From: Diphasiastrum complanatum
Lineage: Eukaryota; Streptophyta; Lycopodiopsida; Lycopodiales; Lycopodiaceae
Reading direction: 5' to 3'
NCBI GenBank assembly: GCA_029204225.1
Contig: CM055106.1
Span: forward strand, 18,732,149 to 18,796,148
DNA: 64,000 nt
The notes under the pieces are model-generated. The model was not told where the DNA came from. It worked only from the letters and a program-made list of their open reading frames with translations, and did no database searches. Every line of letters begins with the position of its first letter. Position 1 is the first letter of the stretch. A program made the position numbers and the translations under genes. Positions 47,914-60,250 of this stretch are shown in pieces.

Positions 47914-48669
47914 TCATGGCAGTCTAAGACTCCTTTTCTGATAATATGATTCAACGCGGGCGGCTTGAGAAAATTTGTTCTTGCTCCTCTCTTTTGATTT
48001 GTCCTTGGAAAAGCTCACTTTGCCATAATCTCCATCCTTCCTTGAAAGTGTTTTGATCTTCAGCAGCTTGTTCTTTTGCCTATTTTCTTCAGTAATAAGA
48101 ACATCATGCAGAGCCTCCATAGATGGTAGCTCATCCCTGATAGCATATGTTTTCACGACATTTGCATACTCTTCTCTAAGTCCATTTCGGACTACTTGAA
48201 TAAGTTCATTGTTCTCTAGAGTATCACCTATGCATGCTATCTCTCTGTGAAGACCTTTAACTCTCATCACAGAACTTGAAGCATCTCTTTGAAAACTAGA
48301 AAAGATCTAATTTCTAATAGTAAGAAGTCTTGATGTGATCTTTGCTTTAAAAAAGTTCTTAAGGGTTTTCCAAGTTTGCTTGGCTAAGGTACATAAACTT
48401 ATTTCTCTCAACATCTCATCAAAGATGTTCAATTTGATGATATGAAGAGCAATATTTGCTCTCTTCTTGAACCTTTGAGACTCATCATAAGCTTCAGGTT
48501 CACCTTCAATTCCTAATACTATGTCCATTACACCATAAAGAGCCAACAAAGATTCTATTATATCCTTCCAAACTGAATAGTTAGAGATAAATAGTCTCTC
48601 ACTAGCTTCTAAGAAAAAACCTTCTATAGATGGCATGAATGTGAAGACTCTTTGTAATTTGAACAGCAT
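47914..48669 (-). pseudogene. Ty1/copia gag, minus strand, one internal stop
   Basis: One frame runs from 48669 to 47914 with a single TAG at about 48307. It reads SNYSVWKDIIESLLALYGVM, IALHIIKLNIFDEMLREISL, then MRVKGLHREIACIGDTLENN, NGLREEYANVVKTYAI and a basic tail KDKSKERSKNK. This is the copia gag core without its zinc knuckle; the element stops there. Upstream lie an 846-base leader, a PBS and an LTR. Confidence 0.88.
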
Positions 48670-49515
48670 AAATGGAATTGAATGTGTTGCTTATCTTTCA
48701 CTATAGGAACCAAAACAATTGGGTGTACTACCAAATCCTATGCAAAATCTTGCAACAGCTATGTGAGATCTTGCTCACAACAGAAAATCAATCAAATTGA
48801 ACTTGTTGTTACTTTTTCAATCTAGAATCTAACTTGAAAAGTTGATCCAACCTATTGAAATCATGCAACAGAATATGTGAGACCTATCTCACAATAGAGA
48901 ACCAATCAACTTGAATTTGGATCTAGCCTCTATCTACTAATGAAGCACTTACAAGTCAGATGTCAAATTTTTCCACGAGTTTCAAATGAATGAAAAACAA
49001 TCTAGAAACACACATGCAACTCAAACACAACCCTTTGTGTGAAATGATGTGACTATGACAACAAAAACTTGTCTTATCCAATTCTCTTTATGATTGAGTA
49101 CAAAAACTGTGAATTTTGAATGATGCATGCAATATAATTAAGTAAAAAAGTGTCCACTCGGGTTTTGGGTCTCTCCCTACCCTTCTTTAAGAGCTTATAG
49201 CTCCTACTAGGATCATTAGAATGAATTGAAACCAATTGCACTAAAAAGTAGACTCTTCTAGCTTTCCAACAAGCTATAATGTCAGTACCTTTGGACTTAG
49301 CAAAAAGGAGATAGAATAAAATGTTGTATTCTAGTTTTCACACATGTGAAAAGTCAGAATTCCGTACATCCTCTATTCTTGACTGAAAATATCAGTTCTA
49401 ACCTCATTGATCCAGAAACTGCTCAAGAATAGATAGCAAGAAAGTGCTAAACAGCTTCCTAGCTTGAATTGACAGAAACATACACCTGATGTTAGTAGCA
49501 TTCAAAGCATGGTAT

Positions 49516-49528
49516 GGCTCTGATACCA
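49516..49528 (-). other. initiator-tRNA-Met primer-binding site
   Basis: The plus-strand ggctctgatacca is the reverse complement of TGGTATCAGAGCC, the usual copia PBS. It touches the TG end of the LTR at 49529, in the right order for the minus-strand gag at 47914-48669. Confidence 0.85.
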
Positions 49529-49800
49529 TGTGAAAAATCTAGCAACTTCACACGTGTGGGGAACCACAACAAAAGTGTGAATGATCTTTACCATGGTGGC
49601 ACACAGATCAGCTGCAGAGTAATACTACAATCTACCAACAGATATGAGACTAGAGCACAATCTAGAATGCTACAGATCAAAGCAACACTAATTCCTCACA
49701 AATAGGGAAAATACATAAGCAAAATAATGTATAAAGAAGACACCGATATCAAGTTAGAGAGAGAATACAATTACAAGCAAAATAGAATGAGATCCAATTT
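49529..49800 (-). repeat. copia 5' LTR (minus strand), far end uncertain
   Basis: The inner edge at 49529 is fixed by the adjoining PBS. The LTR extends to the right and ends before the RT fragment at about 49806. It contains ttcacacgtgtgg at 49547. Confidence 0.6.
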
Positions 49801-49805
49801 TGACA

Positions 49806-50240
49806 TTATGACCTTACCAAAGCTTGATTCATCATTAGAAATGAATGAGAACCATATGTACATATATAGAAGTGTTGATAGATGAACACATCTTCTTGTA
49901 TATATCCGTGTAAGAATGTCGTCTGGATGTCCATTTGGTGAATGTCCAAATCTTCTACAACAGCTGTAGCCAACAAGGTACGAATAGACTGATGTTTTAC
50001 CACTGGACTAAAGGTCTCAGTGTAGTCTATCCCATATACTCGTTCAAATCCTTTAACCACCAGTCTAGCTTTCCATTTGGATATTGATCCATCTGGTTTA
50101 AGCTTTAGCTTGAAGATCCATTTGGAGTCAATTGGTTTTACACCTGTAGGAGGATTGACAAGACTCTAGGTCTTGTTCTTCATTAGAGACTGATACTCAA
50201 CATTCATGACAACTTTCTATTTGTTTGCAACGGGCATTGA
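49806..50240 (-). pseudogene. copia reverse transcriptase, N-terminal fragment
   Basis: The minus strand reads VKPIDSKWIFKLKLKPDGSI, KARLVVKGFERVYGIDYTET, then MDIQTTFLHGYIQEDV, the start of copia RT up to before the YVDD loop. Upstream, two conserved Trp codons have become TAG (near 50215 and 50165). It belongs to another element than the gag at 47914-48669. Confidence 0.88.
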
Positions 50241-50309
50241 CAGTGCTTCTGCAACAGTGGCAAGGTTGTAGTGTTAGATGGATGTAGTGTTAATGCATAG
50301 TGTTAATGG

Positions 50310-50672
50310 ATGCTAGAGTTAGATGTGGATCTTCCATACATGCTGAATTCTGAGATATGCTATCGCTTTCACGGGATCGAACCTCCGCATGACGACTACC
50401 TTCATCTCCTTGATGCTTGTGTGCTTGGATCTTGGGTTGAGGATAGAATACAAAATAAAACCACTACAAGCATCCACATGAATCCTCAAGGGGTGGCTGG
50501 GTTATCAAATTCAAGACTTCAAAGATTGAAGCCGGAAAGGAATAGGATAAGCTACTCGCATTGGGTGAGCAACCACCATGGCACAGCCTACAATTTTTTA
50601 AAAGACTTCATATTCAATAAGGAGTTATGTCGCGAGCCCTTGCTAGTTCCGGGTGGATCCATATTACGTTAA
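50310..50672 (+). CDS. unrecognised 120-aa ORF
   Basis: The frame opens at 50310 (GTG-type start; the first ATG is at 50340) and stays open to 50672. It has mixed, protein-like composition (for example LLDACVLGSWVEDRIQNK, LKDFIFNKELCREPLL) and no repeat bias. I recognise no domain. It may be a captured exon, a decayed transposase piece or chance. Confidence 0.25.
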   Translation: MLELDVDLPYMLNSEICYRFHGIEPPHDDYLHLLDACVLGSWVEDRIQNKTTTSIHMNPQGVAGLSNSRLQRLKPERNRISYSHWVSNHHGTAYNFLKDFIFNKELCREPLLVPGGSILR

Positions 50673-51211
50673 AATGTTGCACATGAATAAATAAAAAGAT
50701 TTGGTGGATAAAATCACCATCCATACCCCAAATTGATCCATAATCTATCAACAATATAGTTGGTCAATTGCAATAGATTTCAACCAAGACCTCTAGGCTT
50801 ATGGATACGAGTACATGTCTTATAACTACGAGTACAGGCTTATGGATATGAGTACAAGATGGAATGATTGCTTCCCCGCATTGTCTTTCAATTCGAACAT
50901 TCCCATGGCGTTTGACAAGGTCCAAGACCAATTGTCTATAAAGAGATTGTACTATCGAGCCACAATGTTTGGGTAGATCCTGGGAGTCCAGATTTACAGC
51001 ATGGACAACATTGAATTGGATTTGTGGTGCAAATAAGTGCTTCTTTTCGCACAAAATTGATTTCAATATGGAGCGTCTGGAGTTCATGGAAAAGTTTCAA
51101 TATCTTAATAAAGGTTTGACAAGAGGCCAACCAAAGCTTGAAGTAATAAATCTCACGAGGAGTTGTGGGACCGCCACCAGTTTTGGTGGGAGAATTTGTT
51201 GGACGGTTTGT

Positions 51212-51303
51212 GGATATCGAGGCAACCCTAACCATAGTTGATAAGTGAGAGGGATTTGGATATCGAGGCAACCCTAACCATAGTTAATAAGTGAGAGAGT
51301 TTT
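51212..51303. repeat. 46-bp tandem duplication
   Basis: Two copies (51212-51257, 51258-51303) contain ggatatcgaggcaaccctaa. Confidence 0.9.
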
Positions 51304-51339
51304 GGCACCCTGCGTCCAGCCCGATGATCACATAGTTTT

Positions 51340-51660
51340 TTGATTAGTTACAAATTAATAAAAGGACTTTAAGATTTTTTGGAGTTGGATTTTTCGACTT
51401 GCATTTTTCCAGATTGCATCCGACGACTTTGCGTCCGACGGTTCGATCTTTCGATTTTCTAATTTTTTGAGTTTCTTGATTTTTTGAATTCTTCGAGTTA
51501 TTTTTTTTTAGAATTTTTTGAATTTCAATTTTTTTGAGTTGTTTAACTATCTCCAAATTTTTGAGTTTTTTTGATAAGCTCGACTGAGATACTGTTAGTC
51601 ATATAGTTTAAAAAATATACAAACCAAAAAAAAAAAAAAAAAGAGTTGTTCCAGTTCTCA
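51340..51660. repeat. T-rich gattttttgagtt-type array
   Basis: Short irregular units of T runs joined by gagtt/cgagt occur upstream of the gypsy gag. The same type of array lies downstream of that element at 54960-55560, so both probably belong to its LTRs. An A17-like run sits near 51630. Confidence 0.65.
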
Positions 51661-51829
51661 TGTCCAATTTACTCGACCAACTTATGGATGAATTCACACC
51701 ATCCAATCATCCAAATGATGAGAACAAACCCTATTGCCTTAGATCTCAGGTAAATCAAGATCCTTGACCATCCAGGTGGAGACCTAATCAATATGAAAAT
51801 CTTGATGATCAACCTGTTCACCATGCTCA

Positions 51830-54800
51830 CCATACTGCTCGATCCAATAAATGAACACCCCATTTGGAATTACCAAAGTTTGATGGTAATGTGGAACCTC
51901 ATTGTTTTTTACAAGTCTTTGAGAATGCATGTGAAGTATATGGAGAATATACTGACAATGCAAAAGTCCAACTTTTTTCGATGACCATGGTAGATAAAGC
52001 ACAAGAGTGGTTTTTTAACCTCGATCGTGATGATCGACAAGATTGGTCAGAGATGAAAGAGTCTTTCATTAAACGTTTCCAACCTTTCAGACTCATAGAA
52101 AGCCCATTTGTACGCTTAATAATATAAAAATTAAAAAAGATGAACGCGTACGTAACTATATTGAGCACTTTAAGCATCTCAGAAGTCAAGTCCAAGAACA
52201 ACCAACTGATAAAATGTTGATCATATGGTTTATAGTTGGTCTGACTAGATGCATTTGTAAAGAGCTTAAGCCTAGCGAAGAGTATTTTACTCTTAAATCT
52301 GCTATGTCCGATGGCATTCGTGAAGAAGATGAAGGTCCTGATAATGATGACCAAAAAGAGAAAAGAGCTCACAGTGTATTCCCTGATAATTATCCCAGTG
52401 AGCCTCGAGATTCAGACCTAGTCTGGAAATCTCAGTTTGAGTTGATGAATCAACAACATCAGCAACAAATGGAGAAACTTAGCAAAGAGTTTCAGCAAGC
52501 CTTAAAATCTTTCCAAAGTCAGTTGCCAGGGCAATTGCCATTTGGTAACACTATCCATAGACGAGAAGACACCTGGTGCCCACAATGTCGTGGCCCACAT
52601 ACCGGTAATGAGTGTCCATTACACTGCCCTTACGAACCACAACATTGTATACTGTTGATACGACCACTCATACCACATCCAACTGTAGGTACAACCCACG
52701 CAACATGCAATACTCTCAACCACAGCAATATGCCCCACGAGGACAACCACAAGGGCCATATAACCCATGTTATATGACTCCAATCCAAGTCTAGGAATTG
52801 CCTAGACAACACCTACCTCCACAACAACAACGCTTGGCACTTCCAGGTCCAAGAGGATCTGCTCCACCCAACAGGCCAAACCAACAGGACCGACCACAAG
52901 TTCAAGCCAATGTCGTGCAAAGTACCTCCTATGACACCCCAGCCTATGAGTCTACTTATGATAAAGGCAATCCTAACTCATACGTAGATGAGGCCTCTGC
53001 CTCTTATTCCAATGGGCAATATTATCATGAGGAACAACCTATTCAAGTTGACCAAAATAGTTATGCCATTTTCCCTTCAGCACTATGTTTTGTATGTGGA
53101 GAAACGACTCACTTTCAAAGTGAATGCAGACTTCGTTACAATTTTGTAGCTGAATGTGCTGATTGTATCAGAATACATTGCTATAAAGATTGCCCTAACC
53201 AAACCAAGAAGACAGTTCCAACACGTAGGGTATCTGAAGAGCCGTTGCATGCTGTCGCATGCACGCAACATCGGGACTTAGATGAGAACAAGATTACCCA
53301 TCACACCCACCCCCTCTTGCTTATACTTCCATGATTCCACAATCTTACCCTGACTCTGTAGAAGCTCAAAGGCAATACCATGAGTTCTGAGATGAGTTTG
53401 ATAGAGCTGAAGCTAGGATTGCTACTCCGCCATATGCCTAGTTAACTATGTAGGGGCAACCACCACAAGGAATAGAGGTTCTTTTCGATCTCCTACAAGC
53501 TCAAATCACCATGCCCTTCTACACGGTCATGAAATTTTCCAAACCCCTGCGGGATGCCATATTGTACAGCTCCCAACAGCCTGATGTACAAGATGAGTCA
53601 AGACATCCGGAAAATGCTGAAGTGGTTCATAATGTTGATATGAGCTTACTTCATATAGGTGTTGCTAAAGCTAACAACATCACTTTACTAGTGCACTACA
53701 GATCTTATCCATTCGTACAAGCCATTCTTGATAGTGGGTCTGGCATGAATATTATTGCCCTGTCCTTAGCAAAGGCATGGGAAATATCCACATTGGAAAA
53801 TCCTAAGTACAAGCTACATATGGCTGACCAACGAATGACGACACCCGTCGGTCACATAAGCAATTTACCTATCAAAATTGTCGGTTTGATTTTCACTATA
53901 GAGTGTGTAGTCCTAGATTTACTTGATGACCCGCACACGGTGTGATTCAAGATTGGAAGAAAAACAAAATTGTTTTTGGCAACAGAGACGGGCGAATATC
54001 TGTCGATGCCACCAGAAAGATAAAGCCTGCACGCGTTGAAGATGATTGGTCTTCCACTATCTATGATGACCCCGATAGTATCTATTCCACCGTAAAGGGT
54101 CATTACGTGTAGAGTATCGATATCATCAATTGGGAACATGCCTTAACGACCATCGATTGTGTAAAGCAACACACAAAGGAGATGCAAAGTCTGTAGCATG
54201 CTTCCTCTATAAAAACATCATCACTAGATCTGGTTGTCCAATAGAGCTTGTCCGTGATCAAGGATCTCACTTCCTTAATGAAGTAATTAACAATTTACAG
54301 AGTTATTACTTTGTTATCCACTGAAAGAGTACCCCGTACTATCCTATATACAATGGACTAGCTGAGTCTACGAATAAAAAAACAAGATAGTAGAAACCAG
54401 TCAATTAGACTGGGAAACAAAGTTATTCTCTACTATTTGGGCATATCGCACAACACCAAAGCGAGCCACGGATTGGAAAACACCATTTGAGCTGGTATAT
54501 GGCCAAGAGGCTGTTATGCCAGTAGAATTTTTGATTCCATCCTTACACGTCACTTTAGCTTATGCCAAAGACTTGTGTGACGATAATGCTTATCAACACC
54601 AAGTTCACAATCGACTTTTTACATTGACAAAACTGTGTGAGACACAACATATATCTTACCATGCATAGTTAGTCCACAAATGAAGACAGAAGGCCTGGCA
54701 TGATCGTCACGTCCAGACTAAGGATATTCACGATGGTGATAAAGTTTTACTTTACACGTCTTCCAAAGTCCATCTAGAAAAATTGAAATTCCATAGCCAA

Positions 54801-54900
54801 GGTCCTTATGTTGTCCAATTTTTTTTTTACAAATGGTGCCGTGCAATTAGAGACATTTAAAGGCATACCCCTTGACACCTTAGTCAATGGTAGTCGCCTA
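51830..54900 (+). mobile_element. Ty3/gypsy element lacking RT and RNase H
   Basis: Gag core: LPKFDGNVEPHCFLQVFENA, AQEWFFNLDRDD, then (shifted) VRNYIEHFKHLRSQVQ. Coiled region: QFELMNQQHQQQMEKLSKEF. Knuckles: CPQCRGPHTGNEC and CFVCGETTHFQSEC, then CADCIRIHCYKDC. Protease: FVQAILDSGSGMNII at about 53730. Right after the protease frame (stop at 53943) the text jumps at about 54110-54150 to the integrase core: IELVRDQGSHFLNEVI, YNGLAESTNK, PFELVYGQEAVMP, then the C-terminal KAWHDRHV and LEKLKFHSQGPYVVQF. So RT, RNase H and the integrase zinc domain are deleted as a block. Stops and shifts also occur. Confidence 0.87.
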
Positions 54901-54959
54901 CGGTGATACTATGAGGATACCTTTACCATCGATCCTGTTTAAGAAGGACTTCCGGGTTA

Positions 54960-55560
54960 ATAATTTTTTCTCTCTCTTTGATCGATTTTTTCTATGTATA
55001 TTCCTACCTACTTCTTTCGAAAACCATATGAAGGTTCGATTTTTAAGCACGGGCTCGATCCTTTGTAATTTTTTTGACACTTGCTGTTTTCTTTTGTCCC
55101 TTGTAAATTTCTACATACTTTAAATTTTTTTGAGGCATCTCAAATTTTTAGAACTATTCGAGTCTGGATCGACTCGAAAAAGTTGACATTTTTTTTTTCT
55201 CGAGTGATTCAAATTTTTACGATACTTTTCAATTTTTTGAGTCCTTGTAAAATCTTTGCGATACTCTACATCCATCAGTTTTTTGACCCATTAGTTTTTT
55301 GATCCATCGATTTTTGCTCTCTCATTTTTTCAATCCCAGATTTTTTTGAGTTATTGAGAATTTTTTCGATAATTGAAATGTTTTTCGAGTCATTGAAAAT
55401 TTTTCACGTCACTGATAATTTTTTTGGAGACCTGAAAATTTTTTCGAGTCATTGAAAATTTTTTGAGTCAATAATAATTTTTTTTCAAACATTTTTTCGA
55501 GTCATTGATTTTTTTATCCATTAGTTATTTCTTTTTTTTGATATCTAGTTTTCTCTAGTC
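54960..55560. repeat. ttttttcgagtcattgaaa-type minisatellite
   Basis: Units of about 17-20 bp (T run, cgagtcattgaaa) repeat irregularly, clearest at 55330-55510. It follows the gypsy integrase and resembles the array at 51340-51560. Confidence 0.75.
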
Positions 55561-56340
55561 GTTCTCATTTTTTTGAGCCTTGTTATTTTTCGACTCTGAA
55601 TTCCATCTGTCGATTTTCGTGATAATTTGTCTACCCTAAATTATTTGAGTATAACTACGTCAGTTGATCCTTTCTTATTTCATAATTTTCGGAAGAATTC
55701 ATGTCCGATTGACACATCTCTGGCACTTTTTATGATACATGCTCCGATTCCACCAATTTCTTCTCCAAACTGACAGCTCTCATCTGGTCTTGTATTTCCT
55801 CCATCCTCCATTACTTCTGCACACGCATGCATCCCACCCAGCGGTTCTTCACATCCGCCTTCACCTCTATCTGTCACTTGCAGCCACCAAGCACATCCGC
55901 CATCTGTATTCGCCAGTGTACCTTCCAGTTGCATCTGCCAAGATCAACCAATAGCTCCATCCAAAAACTATGTATCTGCCAGATTGCATCCGCCATCTAT
56001 TGAAATTTCACAATTCTAGCTTGACCAATTTTGGTCACATGCATTGTAATTGGCAAGATGGCCATGTAAATAGATGCTACACGTGCCAAATCGCATAGCA
56101 TGCTTTCCAATAAGTTCATTCCTCATATTACATTGTGAAAGCATATTTGAAATGAGGCAAAAATGTGTTTGGATAGGCTAGAGAAATTCTAGGATCTAAA
56201 AAAAGCATGTTTACATTGTTTTTGGATCTCGAGAACTTGACCCCAAGTTAGGGTGGATCCAATGACCTATTAGGATAGATGTTAGGATTAGGTTATGATA
56301 AGTTCAAAGGTGCCCTAATATGCTCAGATCCAAGCTTGAA
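55561..56340. other. non-coding, nothing recognised
   Basis: A C-rich stretch with recurring catccgcc (about 55840-56000) is followed by A/T-rich DNA that may be the U3 part of the next copia LTR. Confidence 0.35.
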
Positions 56341-56696
56341 AAGTATAAATGTATGACGGGATTTCCATCAAAATATCAAGAAAAATCGAGTTTTTCCACT
56401 TCTATCATCATTGTCTTTTAGTGGCGAGTTCTAGCTATTGGATGTGAGTGTTATTATGCATTAATTGCTTGGTTTGGAAGGTACTGAAATTTTTTATAGG
56501 TCTGAGAAGCTTGTTGTACTTTACTTTGGTTCATTTGATCAAATCTATGTGCCTAATGTAGAGTTAAATGCCAAATTTGCTAGTTTGGGTAACTAGTCTT
56601 GATTCTAGCTCATAGTTTGGATCTAGATCTTTGATTTGTGCATCCTCCATCACTTTTAGGATTTATTGGGATTCATTTTGCTGTAAAATTTTGTCA
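56341..56696 (+). repeat. R/U5 part of the outer copia 5' LTR
   Basis: A TATA-like aagtataaatg near 56341 and the CA at 56695-56696, directly followed by a PBS, mark the right part of an LTR. The left end is not determined. Confidence 0.6.
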
Positions 56697-56709
56697 TGGT
56701 ATCAGCGCC
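56697..56709 (+). other. PBS of the outer copia element
   Basis: TGGTATCAGCGCC differs from the consensus initiator-Met PBS (TGGTATCAGAGCC) by one base and follows CA at the LTR end. Confidence 0.75.
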
Positions 56710-57491
56710 TAATCAAAAGTGAGCTTTAGATTTGATTTTCTCAAGCTTAGATCCTAGATCTGAGTAGTATTGGCTTTGCCCTTGTTACTAGTTGCTAATC
56801 TAGTGATTGCACCTTCAAATTTGGTTTTATTTGAGTGATAATAGATCAAAGGGAACTTGTTTTGCTAATTTATAGCTGTAGGAACCGATATTGACCCATT
56901 TCCATTCAACCAAACCAAATTAGAAAGTTCTTATGAGTTGAATCTTGGAGTACATGTCTCCTAGTAGAGATTTTCATAAGGATTTGAATGCCGCCACTCT
57001 TTAGAAGTTTGGACCAGTCGTTTGAGAGCTTAATTGAGTCGTTCTTAGGCTTCTTAAGGTCCTAAAATACACCTTTTATGTTCAGATCAAATGTTTTGAT
57101 GATTTTTTCATCTAAAAATGCAAAACTAGTGAACATTGTGTTTCTATTCTACTCGGTTTTGGATAGGTTTGTGATTGAGTATGTCAATGTGAATCAACCT
57201 GAAGTTAAGAGGCTTTATTTGTAAGACCTTTGTGTGTTATAAAGTGCTTTTGGTTCAGTATAGGTGGATTCACCCTTCTTGTGAAGTCGAGATCAAGGAG
57301 GAGACTAGTTTTGATCAAATCTATAGCAAATTCGGATCTAGAAGATAGATCAAGCTCAAGATCACCTTAGATCTTGTTGAGAAATCAGACAGTGACTCGT
57401 CTCAGGTCCCAAAGAGAGCGGGATAGCTAGTAGTGATCATATCTTGTACAATCTATCTTGTTTCTTTGAATCTATCTCCCTATTATTGAAG

Positions 57492-58367
57492 ATGGCATCC
57501 ATAAGTGCCTATCTTTTGGATTCTAGTGATAGATTGAACTCTTCAAATTATTCAATTTGAAAGTTAAGAATGGAATCCATCCTTATCATGCAAGATTTGA
57601 TGGATATTGTGAATGGAGAGGAAGATGAGCCAATCCATCCACAAGAAGCAACTAAATACAAGAGAAGGTGCAAGATTGCACTTCATTGTATTAAGATGAA
57701 TGTTGCAAATGATTTGCTCAAAGAAGTGGGAGCATGTACCTCAGCCCAAGAGGCTTGGGAGACTCTTCAAAAGATCTATGAGTCCAAGAATACCTCAAGG
57801 TTACTTTCCCTCAAGAACCAAGTTCTTCAATGCTTCCAAAGGAGGAGTGAGAGTGGACATCAATTTGTTTTGAGAGTAAAAGATTTGAACAAAGAGCTTA
57901 CTTATGTTGGTGAACCTATTAAAGAGAGTGAGCTTCTGCAAATAGTTTTGAATGGCTTATGTAGTGATTTTACTAACCTTGTCCAAAGCTATGCCATCAT
58001 GGGAAACTTGCCTACAATTGAAGACCTTCAAAGTGTGTTGATGGCTGAGGAGATTAGGAAGGCTCATATCAAATCAAGGATGGAGAGGCTCTCCATCAAT
58101 GATGGTGATGACAAAGCCTTATTTTTCAAGAGCAAAGGCAAAGCAAATACCAAGGGAGGAGCATTCAAAAGGGAGCAAACAAAGGATGGAGATCAAGGAG
58201 GATCCACATCCTCATCATCGCAAGTCAAGCCCAAGAAGGACAGATTTAAGATAAAGTGCTACTATTGTAACAAGATGGGACATTATGACTCGGAATGCTT
58301 CAAGAAGAAGCAAGATCACAGCCAAGCCAACATTGGACAAGAGGAGGAAGAGAGCTATTATGATGAC
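57492..58367 (+). mobile_element. outer copia element, gag (left part)
   Basis: The ATG at 57492 opens a gag frame with one stop (TGA at about 57558, where WKVRMES-type gags have Trp). It reads LRMESILIMQDLMDIVNG, ALHCIKMNVANDLLKEVG, SRLLSLKNQVLQCFQRR, a basic tail and a CCHC knuckle CYYCNKMGHYDSEC at about 58258-58300. At 58367 the frame is cut by the inner copia insertion. It resumes in frame at 63258, so the interruption is recent relative to the decay of the element. Confidence 0.9.
58363..58367 (+). repeat. target-site duplication, left copy
   Basis: ATGAC precedes the TGTTAG tip of the inner 5' LTR and is repeated at 63253-63257. Confidence 0.93.
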
Positions 58368-58631
58368 TGTTAGAAATCAATGATAAATTTTATTGTTACA
58401 CTTCCTAGTTACTGTTTACGATGTACTTTATTACTAGTTGTAACTAGCCGTAGGCTAGTCTAGTAGTCTACTCCTAGGTTCTCCCTCTATGTCAGGGTTC
58501 AGGATTTATATGTACATTTTACATTCAGTATGTGTTAGTGTGATAGAGTGATATTGCGTGTTCTTCTTCCGTCTCCCTACTTGGTGATTGCTTATGGTGA
58601 ATGCTTGATGTTGCATTCCTGATTGTTAACA
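58368..58631 (+). repeat. 5' LTR of the inner copia
   Basis: It begins TGTTAGAAATC and ends GTTAACA (TGTTA/TAACA tips). A TATA-like ttatatg is near 58506. Against the 3' LTR I count about 13 substitutions and one 1-base indel in 263 bp, about 5%. Confidence 0.95.
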
Positions 58632-58644
58632 TGGTATTAGAGCT
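58632..58644 (+). other. PBS of the inner copia
   Basis: TGGTATTAGAGCT is the initiator-Met PBS with one C-to-T change, directly after the 5' LTR. Confidence 0.88.
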
Positions 58645-59176
58645 ACGATAGTCCTGCGTGTCTGATCATTGGATATCGCTTGTCACAGGCTCCGCAACGA
58701 AGTGAGAAAGTCCCTCACAAGAGGTGAAAGCTTGGAGAGACAAAACGGCTGGAAGAAATCCTTCTTGATGTACTTTGCAGGTTTTGGAGCTCATAGTTAT
58801 TAGTGGGGAATGAAGACACAGTCCAGGAGGCATTGGAAAGGCCAGAGTAGCATCAGATAGATTGAAAACATGTTGAGTGGGAAAAGTTTTACAATATTTT
58901 TTTTTAGTCTTTGTGAAAAGTGTCATTTGTCAAAGAGTTGTGCCAAGAAATCTCTCATTTGTTTGTTTGGGGTACTGCAAATCACACCAGACAGTGTCTA
59001 GTACTACCATTTAGAGGTTTGAGGCTTCATACCTTTCACATTATTGATATCTGTCTATTTGAATGATCACTCATTTTGAAATCTAAGCAAAGAGGAGGAG
59101 GCGTAGCCGTCGTGCCAAAGTAGGGAATCTAGAATATTCCCTTTGGAAGTTCTTATATTCTCTCTTTTTTTCCGTA

Positions 59177-59416
59177 CCAATAATGGATCCAAGCACGCTA
59201 GCTGAAGAGAAACCCGAGTAGTCGTACATCCGCGCTCTAGTCCGATATTGTCTGTACCGATATCAGATCCAAGCACACGAGCTAAAATTTTTTTCGAGCA
59301 GTTGTACATTTGCGCTCCAGTCCGATATCGTATGCTCCAATATCGGATCCACGCACACAAGTTAAAGAGGATCTTGAGCAGCCATACTTTCGCGCTCCAT
59401 TCTGATATCAGGTGTA
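59177..59416 (+). repeat. three 80-bp tandem repeats in the copia leader
   Basis: Copies start at 59177, 59257 and 59337, exactly 80 bp apart. Shared words are ggatccaagcac(ac), gcgctc and ccgatat. They end 65 bases before the gag ATG. Confidence 0.92.
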
Positions 59417-59481
59417 TAACCAAAAAAATATACAGTTCTGTGGTGTGATAAATTACTTGATCTGGACTCATCTGTTCAGTA

Positions 59482-60250
59482 ATGGCAACTCTAAACGAGA
59501 GTATCCTCAATGAGTCAAGCAAATTGGAAGGAGCCGGCAACTATGCAGTTTGGAAATTCATACTTAAAAACATTTCGATGGAAAAGGAGCTATGGGAGAT
59601 TGTGACAGATGAAGAGACAAGGCCAGTGATTGAAGAAGATCAGTGGACATTTGATGGGAGAAAACGGAAAGCACAAAATGTCATCAACTTATCAGTTAGA
59701 GATGCAATTATTCCCTACATTTTGGATTCAGAAGGACCAAAAGAAGCATAAGATATGTTGAAGGCATTGTTTGAGACCACAAACACATCTCAAGTGCTAT
59801 TCTTGAAGACGAAGCTGCACACATTGCGGATGGATGATGGCGCAACTGTTGCTAATCACCTACTGAAGATCAAAGAGATTCGTGACCAATTAGTGCCACA
59901 CGAGAAAATCTTCCAGCCTATGAAGAGTTAGGTGGATTGCTTTTGCAGGAAGAACAACGTCAAGAGAACTTGAGTCATTGCAACAGAGGATTTGATCAAG
60001 CTCTTGCAGTGAGAGGACATGTTGGCAGATTTGGTCGTGGAAGACACCAATCAAGAGGTGGAAACTCATATCATGGATCGTTCCAATAATTTCATGAGCA
60101 ATCCAATGATGGACCAAATCGAGGCACTTGGAATCAAGGCCGAGGTCAAGGACGCGGCTATTCCAAGCAAAATAAACTTGGAAATTGTAGGTATTGCAAC
60201 AAACCTGGCCATTGGGAGCATGAATGCTTCAAGAAACAGAAGGAGATAGA
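59482..60250 (+). pseudogene. inner copia gag
   Basis: The start is the ATG at 59482 (MATLNESILNESSKLEGAGN). YAVWKFILKNISMEKELWEI and TTNTSQVLFLKTKLHTLR belong to the gag core. A Gly/Arg-rich tract and the knuckle CRYCNKPGHWEHECF (about 60190-60234) follow in other frames. Breaks: TAA at about 59749, TAG at about 59928, and at least one frameshift near 59905. Confidence 0.88.
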
